64,000 nt of DNA from Pilimelia columellifera (GTDB lineage: Bacteria > Actinomycetota > Actinomycetes > Mycobacteriales > Micromonosporaceae): contig NZ_BAAARY010000002.1 in the NCBI RefSeq assembly GCF_039532605.1, positions 62,001-126,000 of the forward strand, written 5' to 3'. Shown in pieces: positions 8,601-17,662 of this stretch; within the stretch, counting starts at the first letter, position 1; the number at the start of each line of letters is the position of its first letter. The translations under genes were made by a program, and so were the position numbers. The notes under the pieces were generated by a model, which did no database searches, was not told the DNA's origin, and saw nothing but the letters and a program-made list of their open reading frames with translations.

Positions 8601-10220
8601 GAGGACGCCGCCCGGGTGCGCGACGCGCTCGGGGTGGCCTTGCCGATGGGCCTGCCGGAGGCGCACCTGACGCCGGTGACGGACCCGCTCGGTGATCTCA
8701 TCGGCCGCTACGCGCGCACGCACGGGCCGTTCACGGCGGCGGACTGCGCGGCCCGGTTCGGGCTGGGCGTGGCGGTGGTGGAGCAGACGCTGCGGCGTCT
8801 TGGCGGCCGTGGGCAGGTGGTGTCGGGCGAGTTCACCCCGGTGGAGACCGGCGCGCAGTGGTGCGACGCCGAGGTGCTGCGAATGCTGCGTCGGCGCAGC
8901 CTGGCCGCGCTGCGTAAGGAGATCGAGCCAGTGCCGCCGGCGGCGTTGGCGCGGTTCCTGCCCCGGTGGCAGCAGATCGGCGGGAACGCCCGCGGGGTGG
9001 CGGCGGTCGCGGCGGCGGTCGAGCAGTTGCAGGGGGTGGCGTTGCCGGCGTCGGCGTGGGAACGGCTGGTGCTGCCGGCCCGGGTGGCCGACTACTCGCC
9101 GGCGATGCTCGACGAGCTGTGCGCCAGCGGCGAGCTGGTGTGGGCCGGCTCAGGGGCCCTGGGCGGCGCGGACGGCTGGGTGACGTTGAGCTACACCGAC
9201 GCCGCCGACCTGCTGCTGCCGCCGGTCGGGGAGTCGTTGGCGCTGACCCCGCTGCATGAGACGGTGCTCGCGACCCTGGACGACGGGCAGGCGCTGTTCT
9301 TCCGCGACCTGGCGACGCGGGTCGGGACGGCGGCGGACCCGCCGCCCGACGACGCGACGTTGACCGCCGTCGTCTGGGATCTGGTGTGGTCGGGGCGCCT
9401 CACCAACGACACCTTGGCGCCGCTGCGGGCGCTGGTGGCCGGCGGCGGCGCGCACCGGTCTCGTCCGGCCCCGGCGCGGACCCGCTACCAGCGGCCCGGA
9501 CGCCCGAGGCTGCCCGCGCGCGGCGGACCGCCGAGCGCCGCCGGCCGGTGGTCCCGGCTGCCGGACCGCGACCTGGATCCGACCCGTCGGGCCGCCGCGC
9601 ACGCCGATGCGCTGCTGGAACGGTACGGGGTGCTCACCCGCGGCACGGTCGCCGCTGAGGGCGCGCCGGGCGGGTTCGCCGCCGTCTACCCGGTGCTCGC
9701 GGCGTTGGAGGAGCGCGGCGCGGCCCGCCGCGGGTACTTTGTCGAGGGGCTCGGCGCGGCGCAGTTCGCGCTGCCCGGGGCCGTCGACCGGCTCCGCGCG
9801 GGCGGCGAGCGGACGCGGGCGGGCGGCGAGCGACCGCGTGGCGCGGCGCTGGTCCTCGCCGCGACTGACCCGGCGAACCCGTACGGCGCGGCGATCGGCT
9901 GGCCGGAGCGGGCCGAGTCCGCCGATGGCAGCCGCGGCCACCTGCCCGGACGCAAGGCCGGCGCGCTCGTGGTGACAGTGGACGGCGAGCTGGCGCTCTA
10001 TGTGGAACGCGGCGGCCGGACTCTGTTGTCGTACTCCGACGATCCGGTGACGCTCGCCGCCGCGGGGGCGGCGCTGGCGGGCGCGGTGCGGTCCGGGGCG
10101 TTGGGGGCAATGTCGGTGGAGCGCGCCGACGGCGCGTCAGTGCACGCCGGGCCGCTGGCCGAGGCGCTGACCGCCGCCGGTTTCCGGGTCACCCCACGGG
10201 GCCTCCGCCTCCGCGGCTGA
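5658..10220 (+). CDS. lhr: Lhr-family ATP-dependent DNA helicase
   Basis: A 1520-residue superfamily 2 helicase of the Lhr (large helicase-related) family, a 3'-5' DNA translocase and RNA:DNA helicase linked to repair of damaged DNA. Visible motifs include Walker A APTGSGKT (near residue 50), the DEVH box (near 170), LSATVRPVDE (motif III) and the second RecA domain with SSLELGIDMG and QRVGRAGHQ (motifs V and VI). The length fits the full-length actinobacterial Lhr with its winged-helix, Lhr-core and long C-terminal domains. An Arg/Pro-rich linker lies around residues 1265-1300. In M. tuberculosis lhr is next to nei; here Nei is 3.7 kb downstream, beyond an epimerase-like gene and an ABC exporter. 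Confidence 0.95.
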   Translation: MTVNSDPLTRFGPATRAWFGDAFAAPTDAQAAAWQAVSGGENALVVAPTGSGKTLAAFLWSLDRLAATPPPEDRLRRCRVLYVSPLKALAFDVERNLRAPLAGIGQAAARLGTTLPDITVGMRTGDTPADERRAFARTPPDILITTPESLFLLLTSAARESLRGVETVIVDEVHAVAATKRGAHLAVSLERLDALLPRPAQRIGLSATVRPVDEVAGFLGGARPVTVVAPPTAKTIALTVEVPVSDMTALDEQTGDDPDAPRQTSIWPAVEERVLDLVEAHQSTIVFANSRRGAERLCARLNELAAERRQDLTPDAPPPDSGPVRMPAEIMAQSGVADGAAPVVARAHHGSVSREERRHIEEALKAGRLPAVVATSSLELGIDMGAVDLVIQIAAPPSVAAGLQRVGRAGHQVGAVSRGVVFPKHRGDLLSCAVVAQRMADGALESTRCPRNPLDVLAQQIIAMVALDEWPVGELAALVRRAAPYTELPDSALHAVLDMLSGRYPSTAFAELRPRLVWDRAADTLTGRPGAQRLAVTSGGTIPDRGLFGVFLVGAERGGRVGELDEEMVYESRVGDVFLLGASSWRIEDITPDRVLVSPAPGAPARMPFWKGDSIGRPVELGRAIGGRLSALAKQDDPSASAALRSGGLDQWAADNLVAYLREQREATRQTPDDRTVLVERFRDELGDWRMAVHCVLGARVNGPWALAIGARLRERYGVDAQVMPSDDGIVIRLPDTTDEPPGADLVVFDADEIETIVRETVGASALFASRFRECAARSLLLPRRDPRRRQPLWQQRQRASQLLEVAREHADFPVTLEAARECLQDVFDLPALAQLMRDVAGRRARLVEVETPKPSPFARSLLFGYVGAFLYEGDAPLAERRAAALALDATLLGELLGRVDLRELLDPQVIAAAEAELRWATPARRPRDAEDVAELLRVLGDLSEAELTDRGADPAWAADLAALRRAVRVRIAGQERWLAIEDAARVRDALGVALPMGLPEAHLTPVTDPLGDLIGRYARTHGPFTAADCAARFGLGVAVVEQTLRRLGGRGQVVSGEFTPVETGAQWCDAEVLRMLRRRSLAALRKEIEPVPPAALARFLPRWQQIGGNARGVAAVAAAVEQLQGVALPASAWERLVLPARVADYSPAMLDELCASGELVWAGSGALGGADGWVTLSYTDAADLLLPPVGESLALTPLHETVLATLDDGQALFFRDLATRVGTAADPPPDDATLTAVVWDLVWSGRLTNDTLAPLRALVAGGGAHRSRPAPARTRYQRPGRPRLPARGGPPSAAGRWSRLPDRDLDPTRRAAAHADALLERYGVLTRGTVAAEGAPGGFAAVYPVLAALEERGAARRGYFVEGLGAAQFALPGAVDRLRAGGERTRAGGERPRGAALVLAATDPANPYGAAIGWPERAESADGSRGHLPGRKAGALVVTVDGELALYVERGGRTLLSYSDDPVTLAAAGAALAGAVRSGALGAMSVERADGASVHAGPLAEALTAAGFRVTPRGLRLRG

Positions 10221-10376
10221 CCCGGACGCACCCGTATGAGCTCACTGGCGCCGCTGCGACCCGGCCAGCGGCTGATCGCCGAGCGGGGACGGGCCGCCGG
10301 GCCGGGGGCATCCGCCCACAGCGAAACCCGGCGGCGCCGGTCAGCGCCGTTCCGCTGGCTGTGGTCGGATCCAACG

Positions 10377-11369
10377 ATGCGGATTCTGGTTCTCGGTGGG
10401 ACGGCGTGGCTCGGTCGGGAAGTCTCCCGTCAGGCGGTGCAACGGGGGCATGGGGTGACCTGCCTGGCACGCGGCGAGGCGGGCGGGGTGGCCGAGGGCG
10501 CCCGGCTGGTCGTCGCCGACCGCGCCGAACGCGGCGCGTACGAGGAGGTCGCGGGCGACGGCTGGGACGCGGTGATCGAGGTCTCGTGGCAACCCCGGTT
10601 CGTCCGGGAGGCGTTGAGGGCGTTGGCTGACCGGGCCGGTCACTGGACCTACGTGTCGTCCGGCAACGCGTACGCCGCTCAGGACACCCCGGGCGCTGAC
10701 GAGTCGGCGCCGCTGCTGGCGCCGACCGAGGCTGACCGGGTCACCCGCGAGGAGTACGGCCCGGCCAAGGTGGCGTGCGAGCAGGCGTGCCAGTCGGCGC
10801 TCGGCGACCGCCTGCTGGTCGCCCGCAGTGGGCTGATCGCCGGGCCCGGCGACCCCTCTGACCGGGCTGGCGCGTGGGTGGCCCGTGCGGCGCGCGACCC
10901 GCACGGCCCGATGCTGGTCCCGGGGCCGTCGGGGCAGCCCACCCAGGCGGTGGACGTACGGGACCTGGCAGCCTGGCTGGTCGACTGCGCCACCAGCCGC
11001 GTCATCGGAGTCTTCAACGCCTACGGACCGGTCCTGTCGCTCGGCGAGTGGATCGAGCTGTCACGCCGGATCGGAGGGCACGACGGTCCGGTCATCGAGG
11101 CCGACCCGCGATGGTTGGTGGACCAGGGTGTCACCCAGTACATGGGACCGGAGTCGCTGACGATGTGGATCGTTGACCCGGAGTGGGCGGGCTGGCAGGC
11201 CCGCGACACCACCGCCGCGGTGGCGGCGGGACTGCGGCACCGACGGCGGGAGCAGATGTTGGCCGACATCCTCGTCTGGGAGCGCCAGCTGGGACTGGAC
11301 CGTGACCGCAAGGCCGGCTTGTCCCCCCAGCGGGAGGCGCAGTTGCTCAGGCTGCTGGCCGAGCGCTGA
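10377..11369 (+). CDS. NAD(P)-dependent epimerase/reductase-like protein
   Basis: A 330-residue extended-SDR protein. It opens with the Rossmann signature LVLGGTAWLG and has the catalytic-type YGPAK (YxxxK) near residue 125. The C-terminal part contains the segment QAVDVRDLAAWLV that is typical of NAD-dependent epimerase/dehydratase relatives. It resembles actinobacterial reductases annotated as NAD-dependent epimerase; no substrate can be assigned. The ATG at 10377 is chosen because it begins the Rossmann strand; an in-frame ATG at 10236 would add 47 basic, low-complexity residues. It ends 13 bases from the convergent ABC permease gene. Confidence 0.82.
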   Translation: MRILVLGGTAWLGREVSRQAVQRGHGVTCLARGEAGGVAEGARLVVADRAERGAYEEVAGDGWDAVIEVSWQPRFVREALRALADRAGHWTYVSSGNAYAAQDTPGADESAPLLAPTEADRVTREEYGPAKVACEQACQSALGDRLLVARSGLIAGPGDPSDRAGAWVARAARDPHGPMLVPGPSGQPTQAVDVRDLAAWLVDCATSRVIGVFNAYGPVLSLGEWIELSRRIGGHDGPVIEADPRWLVDQGVTQYMGPESLTMWIVDPEWAGWQARDTTAAVAAGLRHRRREQMLADILVWERQLGLDRDRKAGLSPQREAQLLRLLAER

Positions 11370-11382
11370 AACGGGTGGCGGG

Positions 11383-12980
11383 TCAGCTGAGGTCGCGGCG
11401 CCGGAAGCCGACCACGCCGAGCGCCGCCAGGAGCGTCGCGGCCAGGGCCAACCACAGCAGCGGAACGGCAGCGAACTCCCCGCCGGGGAGCCGCGGCACG
11501 TGCGCGAACGGGGACAGGTCGAGCACCAGCCGCGGCAGTTCGAGAACCGGCCCGACCTGGCCGAGCACAACGACCGCCACGAGCGTCCCCCAGCCGGTGG
11601 CGGCGGCGTGACGGGGCAACCAGCCGACGATAGCGGCAGCGGCGCCGATGAGGACCGCCACGGCTGGGAGGTGGGCGAGCGCGGCGCCGAGCACGCGGCC
11701 GATGTCGGCGGCTCGTCCGGTGTTGTTGGCGTGGGCCAGCCCGGCGGCCAGGCCGGCGGCGGCAAGCAGGGCGGTGACGCCGAGGAGCGTGACGACCAGA
11801 TATGCGCCGATCCACCGTGGTCGGGTGACGGTGGTGGCGAGCGCCAGCTCGGCCCGCCCGTCGGTCTCGTCCGAACGGGCGCGGAGCACAGTCTGCATCC
11901 CGTAGATGGCGGTGACGGTGGCGAGGATGGACAGCTCGGCGGCGATGAACGCGTCGGTGAGGCTGCTCGTGCCGCCGAGCAGCCGGATCATCTCCCGGGC
12001 GATGGGGCTGTCGAGCAGGCCGTCGAGGTTGGAGGCGATGTTGCCGAAGACGAGTCCGAGCACGGTGAAGCCCACCAACCAGCCGATGAGCAGGCCGCGT
12101 TGGAGGCGGAACGTCAGCGCCAGTGGGCCGCGGAGTCGGGGCGCGGCGTTGGGCGGGCCGGGCCGGTCGGCGATGAGACCGGCGCCGAGGTCCCGGCGGC
12201 GGGCCAGCGTGAACGCGACGGCGGTGGTGGCAGCCGCGAACAGCAGCGGTAGCGACAGCGTCGCCCAGCGGTCGCCGGCGAAGGGCCGGGCCTGCTGGCC
12301 CCAGGCGACCGGGGAGAGCCAGCTCACCCAGTGGCCGTCGGCGGTGGCGGTGTCTCCGATGGCGCGCAGCAGGTAGGCGCCGCCCAGCGTGGCGGCGGCC
12401 AGCGCGGTGGCGGCGCGGGCCGACCGGGCCAGTTGCGCGGCGACGGCGGCCACGGAGGCGAAGGCGATGCCGGTGGTGGCCCAACCGGCGCCGAACACGG
12501 CCGATCCGACGGCGGGCAGGCCGGCGGCGGCGAGGCCCAGCGCGGCGGCGCCGCCGATGGCGACGCTGGCGCTGACGCCGATGACGAGGGCGGCGGTTAG
12601 CGGGGCGTAGGGGCCGACGACGGTGGCACGAAGCAGCTCGGTTCGCCCCGCCTCCTCGTCGGCACGGGAATGACGGACCACTGTGGTGATCACCAGGATC
12701 GCCACCAGCGACGCCCCGAACGCCACCATTTTGATCATGGAGACCGCACCCAAGGACGCCGGGTCGTAGATCCGCCCGTACAGAGCGACCAACGACGGCG
12801 TGTTGTTGACAGCCGCCGAGGCGATCACGCGGCTCGCCACGTCCGGATAGAGGCTGACGGTCGCCTTGGCGGAGAACGCCACGATGGCGGCGAACACCAG
12901 CGTCCACACCGGCAACCGGAGCCGATCCCGCCGCGCGGCCAGCCGGACGAGCGGGCCGAGGCCCCGCCAGGCGTCGACGG

Positions 12981-12984
<4 letters not shown>
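11383..12984 (-). CDS. ABC-2 type exporter permease
   Basis: A 533-residue membrane protein with about twelve hydrophobic helices in two halves, like the large permeases of actinobacterial exporters annotated for polyketide antibiotics. The ATG at 12984 overlaps the stop codon of the upstream ATPase gene (ATGA), so the two proteins are translationally coupled and form one transporter. Segments such as RSRADEEAGRTELLRATVVG and RARSDETDGRAELALATTV recur in the two halves, showing an internal duplication. Substrate unknown; drug or lipid-like efflux is typical. Confidence 0.85.
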
Positions 12985-13907
<923 letters not shown>

Positions 13908-13966
13908 GTGGCGCAGCCTAGCGACCGGGCGGCGGAGGGCCAGGGCCTTTGGACCCGGGACGCCCG

Positions 13967-13972
13967 TAGGGT
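13967..13972 (+). promoter_or_regulatory. -10 box for a leaderless nei mRNA
   Basis: TAGGGT fits TANNNT and ends six bases before the nei ATG at 13979. No ribosome site fits between them, so a leaderless mRNA is likely. Confidence 0.5.
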
Positions 13973-13978
13973 GGTTGG

Positions 13979-14767
13979 ATGCCCGAAGGCGACACTGTGT
14001 TCCGCGCTGCCAGGGCCCTGTCGGACGCCCTGGCCGGTCAGGTGCTGACCGGCGCTGATCTGCGGGTGCCGTCGCTGGCCACGGTCGACCTGACCGGCTG
14101 GACGGTGACCGGGGTAGTCAGCCGGGGCAAGCGGCTGCTGCTACGGCTGCGGGCCGACGATGGTCGCACGGTGACCCTGCACAGTCACCTGCGGATGGAC
14201 GGTCGCTGGCGGGTGTTCGCCGAGGGCGAGCGTTGGGGTGGCGGGCCGGCGCATCTTATCCGGGCGGTCCTGCGCGCCCCCGGGGTATGCGCGGTCGGTT
14301 ACCACCTGCACGATCTGGCATTGGCGCCGACGGCGCGGGAGGCGGAGCTGGTGGGGGCGTTGGGTCCGGACCTGCTCGGCGACGACTGGGACGCCGCGGA
14401 GGCGACCCGGCGGCTCGTCGCCGCCGGGTTGACGCCGGCCTGGGCAGCGCTGTTGGATCAGCGGCGGTTGGCCGGCATCGGGAACGTCTACCAGGCTGAG
14501 CTGCTCTTCCTGCGTGGCGTCTGGCCGTGGACACCGATCGGCGACGTGCCCGACCCCGCTGGCCTGGTGGCGCTGGCCCACACACTGCTGCGGGCGAACG
14601 CGGGCCGGGCGACACGTAGCACCACCGGATCACTGCGCCGGGGCGAGACCACCTATGTGTACGGGCGGGCTGGCCGGCCGTGCCGTCGTTGCGGCGTCAC
14701 GATCCGCCGCGACGACGAGGGCGAACGCGTCTGCTACTGGTGCCCGCATTGCCAACCTGCGCCGTAG
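13979..14767 (+). CDS. nei: Endonuclease VIII-like DNA glycosylase (Fpg/Nei family)
   Basis: A 262-residue DNA glycosylase/AP lyase that removes oxidised bases. The N-terminal PEGDT gives the catalytic proline and glutamate just after the initiator methionine and marks the Nei branch (Fpg has PELPE). The H2TH region (LAGIGNVYQAELLFL) and the C-terminal zinc finger C-x2-C...C-x2-C (CRRC and CPHC) are intact, so the enzyme should be active. Nei is beside lhr in mycobacteria, and both occur here within one accessory block, which fits cooperation in oxidative damage repair. Confidence 0.93.
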   Translation: MPEGDTVFRAARALSDALAGQVLTGADLRVPSLATVDLTGWTVTGVVSRGKRLLLRLRADDGRTVTLHSHLRMDGRWRVFAEGERWGGGPAHLIRAVLRAPGVCAVGYHLHDLALAPTAREAELVGALGPDLLGDDWDAAEATRRLVAAGLTPAWAALLDQRRLAGIGNVYQAELLFLRGVWPWTPIGDVPDPAGLVALAHTLLRANAGRATRSTTGSLRRGETTYVYGRAGRPCRRCGVTIRRDDEGERVCYWCPHCQPAP

Positions 14768-14816
14768 CTCGGCACGGCGGCCGTGGCGCGCATTCGGCCC
14801 AGCTGGCAGCTGTGGC

Positions 14817-15224
14817 TCAGGCTGCGTGGGCGACCTGTGGCTGACGGGAGCGGGAGACCCTGGCCGGACGCATGCCCGGCGTCAACGGGGGCTCACGGCG
14901 TACCGACGCGGTGGCCTCGGCCTTGGCCGGCGGCGGGCCCGCGGCGATCGCCCCGTCGCCGCCGACGGGCACGAGCAGCCCCTGCATCTGCTCCGCGACG
15001 CGGACTGTGTCGCTGACCTCGCCGAGCACCTCGGAGAGCCGGGCGCCGAGCGCCTCGCAGATCGCGGACAGCAGCTCGCTGGACGCTTCCTTCTGGCCAC
15101 GCTCGATCTCGGACAGGTAACCGAGGCTGACGTTCGCCGCGGTGGACACTTCGCGCAGCGTCCGGTGCTGCCCTTGCCGGCGGGAGCGCAGCGCGTCGCC
15201 GATCACTCGTCGCAGCAGGACCAT
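14817..15224 (-). CDS. clgR: ClgR-like XRE transcriptional regulator
   Basis: A 135-residue regulator with an N-terminal Cro/C1 helix-turn-helix (LREVSTAANVSLGYLSEIERG, split here as it is the family signature) matching ClgR, the activator of clp protease genes and stress functions in actinobacteria. The C-terminal half is Pro/Ala-rich, with the end VAHAA. Streptomyces and mycobacterial ClgR are degraded by Clp through a terminal Ala-Ala, and the same ending here suggests proteolytic feedback. The ATG at 15224 follows GAGGAGGTGCG. Its place next to cinA and pgsA matches Rv2745c. A TACGGT box (15248-15253) 23 bases upstream may be its -10. Confidence 0.88.
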   Translation of the reverse strand: MVLLRRVIGDALRSRRQGQHRTLREVSTAANVSLGYLSEIERGQKEASSELLSAICEALGARLSEVLGEVSDTVRVAEQMQGLLVPVGGDGAIAAGPPPAKAEATASVRREPPLTPGMRPARVSRSRQPQVAHAA

Positions 15225-15240
15225 CGCACCTCCTCGGGCT

Positions 15241-16080
15241 TCAGGTAACCGTACCGCTTCCGGCCGGGCGCGACACCATCCCCGCCGGGTCCGCGATCGG
15301 CGGTTCGGTGTCGATGAGCGCGCTGAGCCCGTCCAGCACCCGCGCGAGCCCGAACCGGTAGGCGTGATCCGAGTCGTGGGCGGCCCCGTGGGCGGCGCCG
15401 GCCGCGGCCCCGACCCTGGTCGCCAGCGGGTAGGCGGACGGGTCCAGGACCTGGGCGAGCAGCGGGCCGGCGGCGTCCCACCACTGTTGGTCGTCGAGGC
15501 CGGTGTCGGCCCGCAGGGCGACCGCCTCGGCGTTGGCCCGGGCGCTGGCCTGGACGAACGTGAGCAGGTGGGTGAGGCAGTCGTCCATGGCGACGTCGGT
15601 GAGCCCGAGGCCCTCCAGTGCGGACAGCTCGTGATCGTACTTGGCGATGGCCCCGGGTCCGAGGGTCGGTCGTGCAGTGGATACGGCGGCGGCCCAGGGG
15701 TGGGCGGCGAACAGCGCGCGGTTGTCGTCGGCGACGGCGGTGAGCCGTCGCCGCCAGGGCGCTCCGGCGGTCTCGGTCCGGGGCATGCGGGCGTACGCGG
15801 CGTCGAGCATGAGATCGATCAGCTCGGCTTTGCCTGGCACGTAGGTGTAGAGCGTCATCGGGGCGGCGCCGAGCGCCTGGGCGACCGCCCGCATGGTGAG
15901 CGCGCCGAGGCCGTGGCGGTCAGCCAGCTCGGTGGCGGCGGCGATGACGGCATCGACGCTGAGGCCGCGCCGCGGGCCGCGCGGCGACTGCGCTGCGCGG
16001 TCGCGCCAGAGCAGGGCCAGGGTTCGGGCCGGGTCGCCGGCGCCAGTGCGTTCGTTCGCCACGACAGCATTGTCGCGCAT
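15241..16080 (-). CDS. TetR family regulator
   Basis: A 279-residue TetR/AcrR regulator. The DNA-binding domain near residues 35-80 reads AAATELADRHG then TMRAVAQALG and MTLYTYVPGKAELIDLM, and the long C-terminal domain resembles the TetR_C_1 type found in antibiotic-resistance regulators. The ATG at 16080 is chosen because the frame upstream runs into the operator and the divergent gene; a GTG a few codons later is an alternative. It is divergent from a VOC-family gene, and the gap holds a regular GTAC operator, so it probably represses that gene and itself. It ends 16 bases before clgR. Confidence 0.85.
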   Translation of the reverse strand: MRDNAVVANERTGAGDPARTLALLWRDRAAQSPRGPRRGLSVDAVIAAATELADRHGLGALTMRAVAQALGAAPMTLYTYVPGKAELIDLMLDAAYARMPRTETAGAPWRRRLTAVADDNRALFAAHPWAAAVSTARPTLGPGAIAKYDHELSALEGLGLTDVAMDDCLTHLLTFVQASARANAEAVALRADTGLDDQQWWDAAGPLLAQVLDPSAYPLATRVGAAAGAAHGAAHDSDHAYRFGLARVLDGLSALIDTEPPIADPAGMVSRPAGSGTVT

Positions 16081-16099
16081 GCCGCACGCAGTGGCAGTC

Positions 16100-16124
16100 G
16101 TACGATGTACGACGTACCATGTAC
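16100..16124. promoter_or_regulatory. Four-fold GTAC array, candidate TetR operator
   Basis: GTAC occurs at 16100, 16107, 16114 and 16121, exactly every seven bases with three-base spacers, in the 73-base gap between a TetR gene and a divergent VOC gene. Each neighbouring pair is a palindrome, so one or two TetR dimers could bind on overlapping sites. Confidence 0.6.
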
Positions 16125-16153
16125 GAGATACCTGTCCGACTCGAAGGAGCCGC

Positions 16154-16537
16154 ATGAAGATCACATCAGCCGCCGTCGCGCTCACCGTCGACGATGTCCC
16201 CGCGTCCAGCGCCTTCCTCATCCGCCATTTCGGCTTCCGGGAGGAGATGGCCGCCGACGGCTTCGCCTCGCTGACCCGCGACGACGCCGGCATGAACGTC
16301 GCCTACCTGCGGCGCGGGCTGCCCACCCTGCCCGTCGATCAACGGGACACCCACGCCGCCGGGGTGATCGTGGCATTCGTCGTCGATGACCTCGAAGGCG
16401 AGCTGGCCCGGCTTCAGGCCGAAGGCGTGGCCATCACCATGCCGTTGACGGTCGAGGGCTGGGGGGAGCGGTCGTTCCAGGTCCAGGACCCCAACGGGGT
16501 CATCGTCCAACTCGTCGACTGGAAAGGCGCCAGCTGA
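16154..16537 (+). CDS. VOC family protein (glyoxalase/bleomycin-resistance fold)
   Basis: A 127-residue protein with the beta-alpha-beta-beta-beta repeats of the vicinal oxygen chelate superfamily. Typical segments are VALTVDDVPASSAFL at the start, IVAFVVDDLEGELARL in the middle and GERSFQVQDPNGVIVQLVDW at the end. Members are glyoxalases, dioxygenases or drug-binding resistance proteins. The ATG at 16154 has a GAAGGAG ribosome site. It faces a TetR regulator across a GTAC operator, which suggests induction by a small molecule. It converges on cinA (47-base gap). Metal ligands cannot be settled without a structure. Confidence 0.85.
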   Translation: MKITSAAVALTVDDVPASSAFLIRHFGFREEMAADGFASLTRDDAGMNVAYLRRGLPTLPVDQRDTHAAGVIVAFVVDDLEGELARLQAEGVAITMPLTVEGWGERSFQVQDPNGVIVQLVDWKGAS

Positions 16538-16584
16538 CAGCGACGCCGGACCGGGCCCGGTAGCGCGTCGCGGCGGGCAGCGGG

Positions 16585-17061
16585 TCAGGCCGCGCGCGCC
16601 GCGTCGATGAGCAGGGCCAGCGCCGCCTCGACGGCTGACGAGCGGATCTCCGCGCGACCGCCGTCGAGGTGGCGCTCCCGGACCACGGCGCCCCGGGGGC
16701 CAGCCACCGCCACATAGACCAGGCCCACCGGCGCGTCGCCCTGCGGCCGCGGTCCGGCGACGCCGGTGGTCGCCACGCCCCAGTCCGCCGCGCAGCGGGC
16801 GCGCACGCCCCGCGCGAGAGCCAGCGCCACGTCCGGGTCCACCGGACCACGCTCAGCCAGCAGTGGCGCCGGCACACCGGCCAGGGACGCCTTGAGATCG
16901 GTGGCATAGACGACGACCCCGCCCCGGAACACGGCGCTGACCCCGGGCACCGCCACCAGTGCGGCGCTGAGCAGGCCGCCGGTGAGGGACTCGGCCACGG
17001 CGACTGTCTCGCCGCGCCCGCCCAGCAGCGCGGCGGCGATCGCCGCGCGGCCGTCGGTCAC
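16585..17061 (-). CDS. pncC: CinA C-terminal family nicotinamide-nucleotide amidohydrolase
   Basis: A 158-residue stand-alone CinA C-terminal domain, the PncC type that deamidates nicotinamide mononucleotide to nicotinate mononucleotide in pyridine-nucleotide salvage. Family motifs are VAVAESLTGGLLSAALV, a YATDLKASL loop and ATTGVAGPRPQGDAPVGLVYVAV near the end. The GTG at 17061 overlaps the end of pgsA, so it is translated with it. Position between clgR and pgsA matches other actinobacteria. The cinA name is also used for this gene in this neighbourhood. Confidence 0.9.
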   Translation of the reverse strand: MTDGRAAIAAALLGGRGETVAVAESLTGGLLSAALVAVPGVSAVFRGGVVVYATDLKASLAGVPAPLLAERGPVDPDVALALARGVRARCAADWGVATTGVAGPRPQGDAPVGLVYVAVAGPRGAVVRERHLDGGRAEIRSSAVEAALALLIDAARAA

Positions 17062-17068
17062 CGCGCGG

Positions 17069-17662
17069 TCACCGCGCCGGGGCCATGCGCCGTAGACGCC
17101 AGGCCCGGACGACGTAGTCGGCGCCGGTGACGACCGTGGCGACGACCGCCGCGCCCATGAGCCACGGCCCGACCGCCGCCAGCGCCGACGGCATCGGCCA
17201 CAGGTACCAGGCGATCGCCGCGAACTGGAGCATCGTCTTGACCTTGCCGCCACGACTGGCCGCGATGACGCCGTGCCGGATCACCCAGAACCGCAGCGCC
17301 GTCACGCCCCACTCACGGACCAGGATCGTCAGCGTCACCCACCAGGGGAGTTGGTCGTAGACCGACAGCAGCACCAGCGCGGCGCCGGTGAGGGCCTTGT
17401 CGGCGATCGGGTCGGCGACCTTGCCGAACGAGGTCACCAGGCCGTAACGACGGGCGATCCAACCGTCGGCGGCGTCGGTGGCCGAGGCCACCCCGAAGGT
17501 AAGGCAGGCCGCCACCCGCCAACCCGGCGAGACCATCTCCGAGATGGCTACGAACAGCATGAACACCGGGACGAGCAGCAGCCGCAGCGCGGTGAGCGCG
17601 TTGGCCGGATTCAGCAACGGCGGCACTCGGCCGGACGACGCCAGCTCTGTGCCCCCGGTCAC
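17069..17662 (-). CDS. pgsA: CDP-diacylglycerol--glycerol-3-phosphate 3-phosphatidyltransferase
   Basis: A 197-residue membrane enzyme that makes phosphatidylglycerophosphate from CDP-diacylglycerol and glycerol-3-phosphate. The CDP-alcohol phosphotransferase motif D-x2-DG-x2-AR-x8-G-x3-D-x3-D is present as DAADGWIAR, then GKVADPIAD near residue 80. About five membrane helices follow. The GTG at 17662 overlaps the rimO stop codon (17659-17661), and the downstream pncC start overlaps this gene's stop, so rimO, pgsA and pncC form one coupled operon. Confidence 0.93.
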   Translation of the reverse strand: MTGGTELASSGRVPPLLNPANALTALRLLLVPVFMLFVAISEMVSPGWRVAACLTFGVASATDAADGWIARRYGLVTSFGKVADPIADKALTGAALVLLSVYDQLPWWVTLTILVREWGVTALRFWVIRHGVIAASRGGKVKTMLQFAAIAWYLWPMPSALAAVGPWLMGAAVVATVVTGADYVVRAWRLRRMAPAR

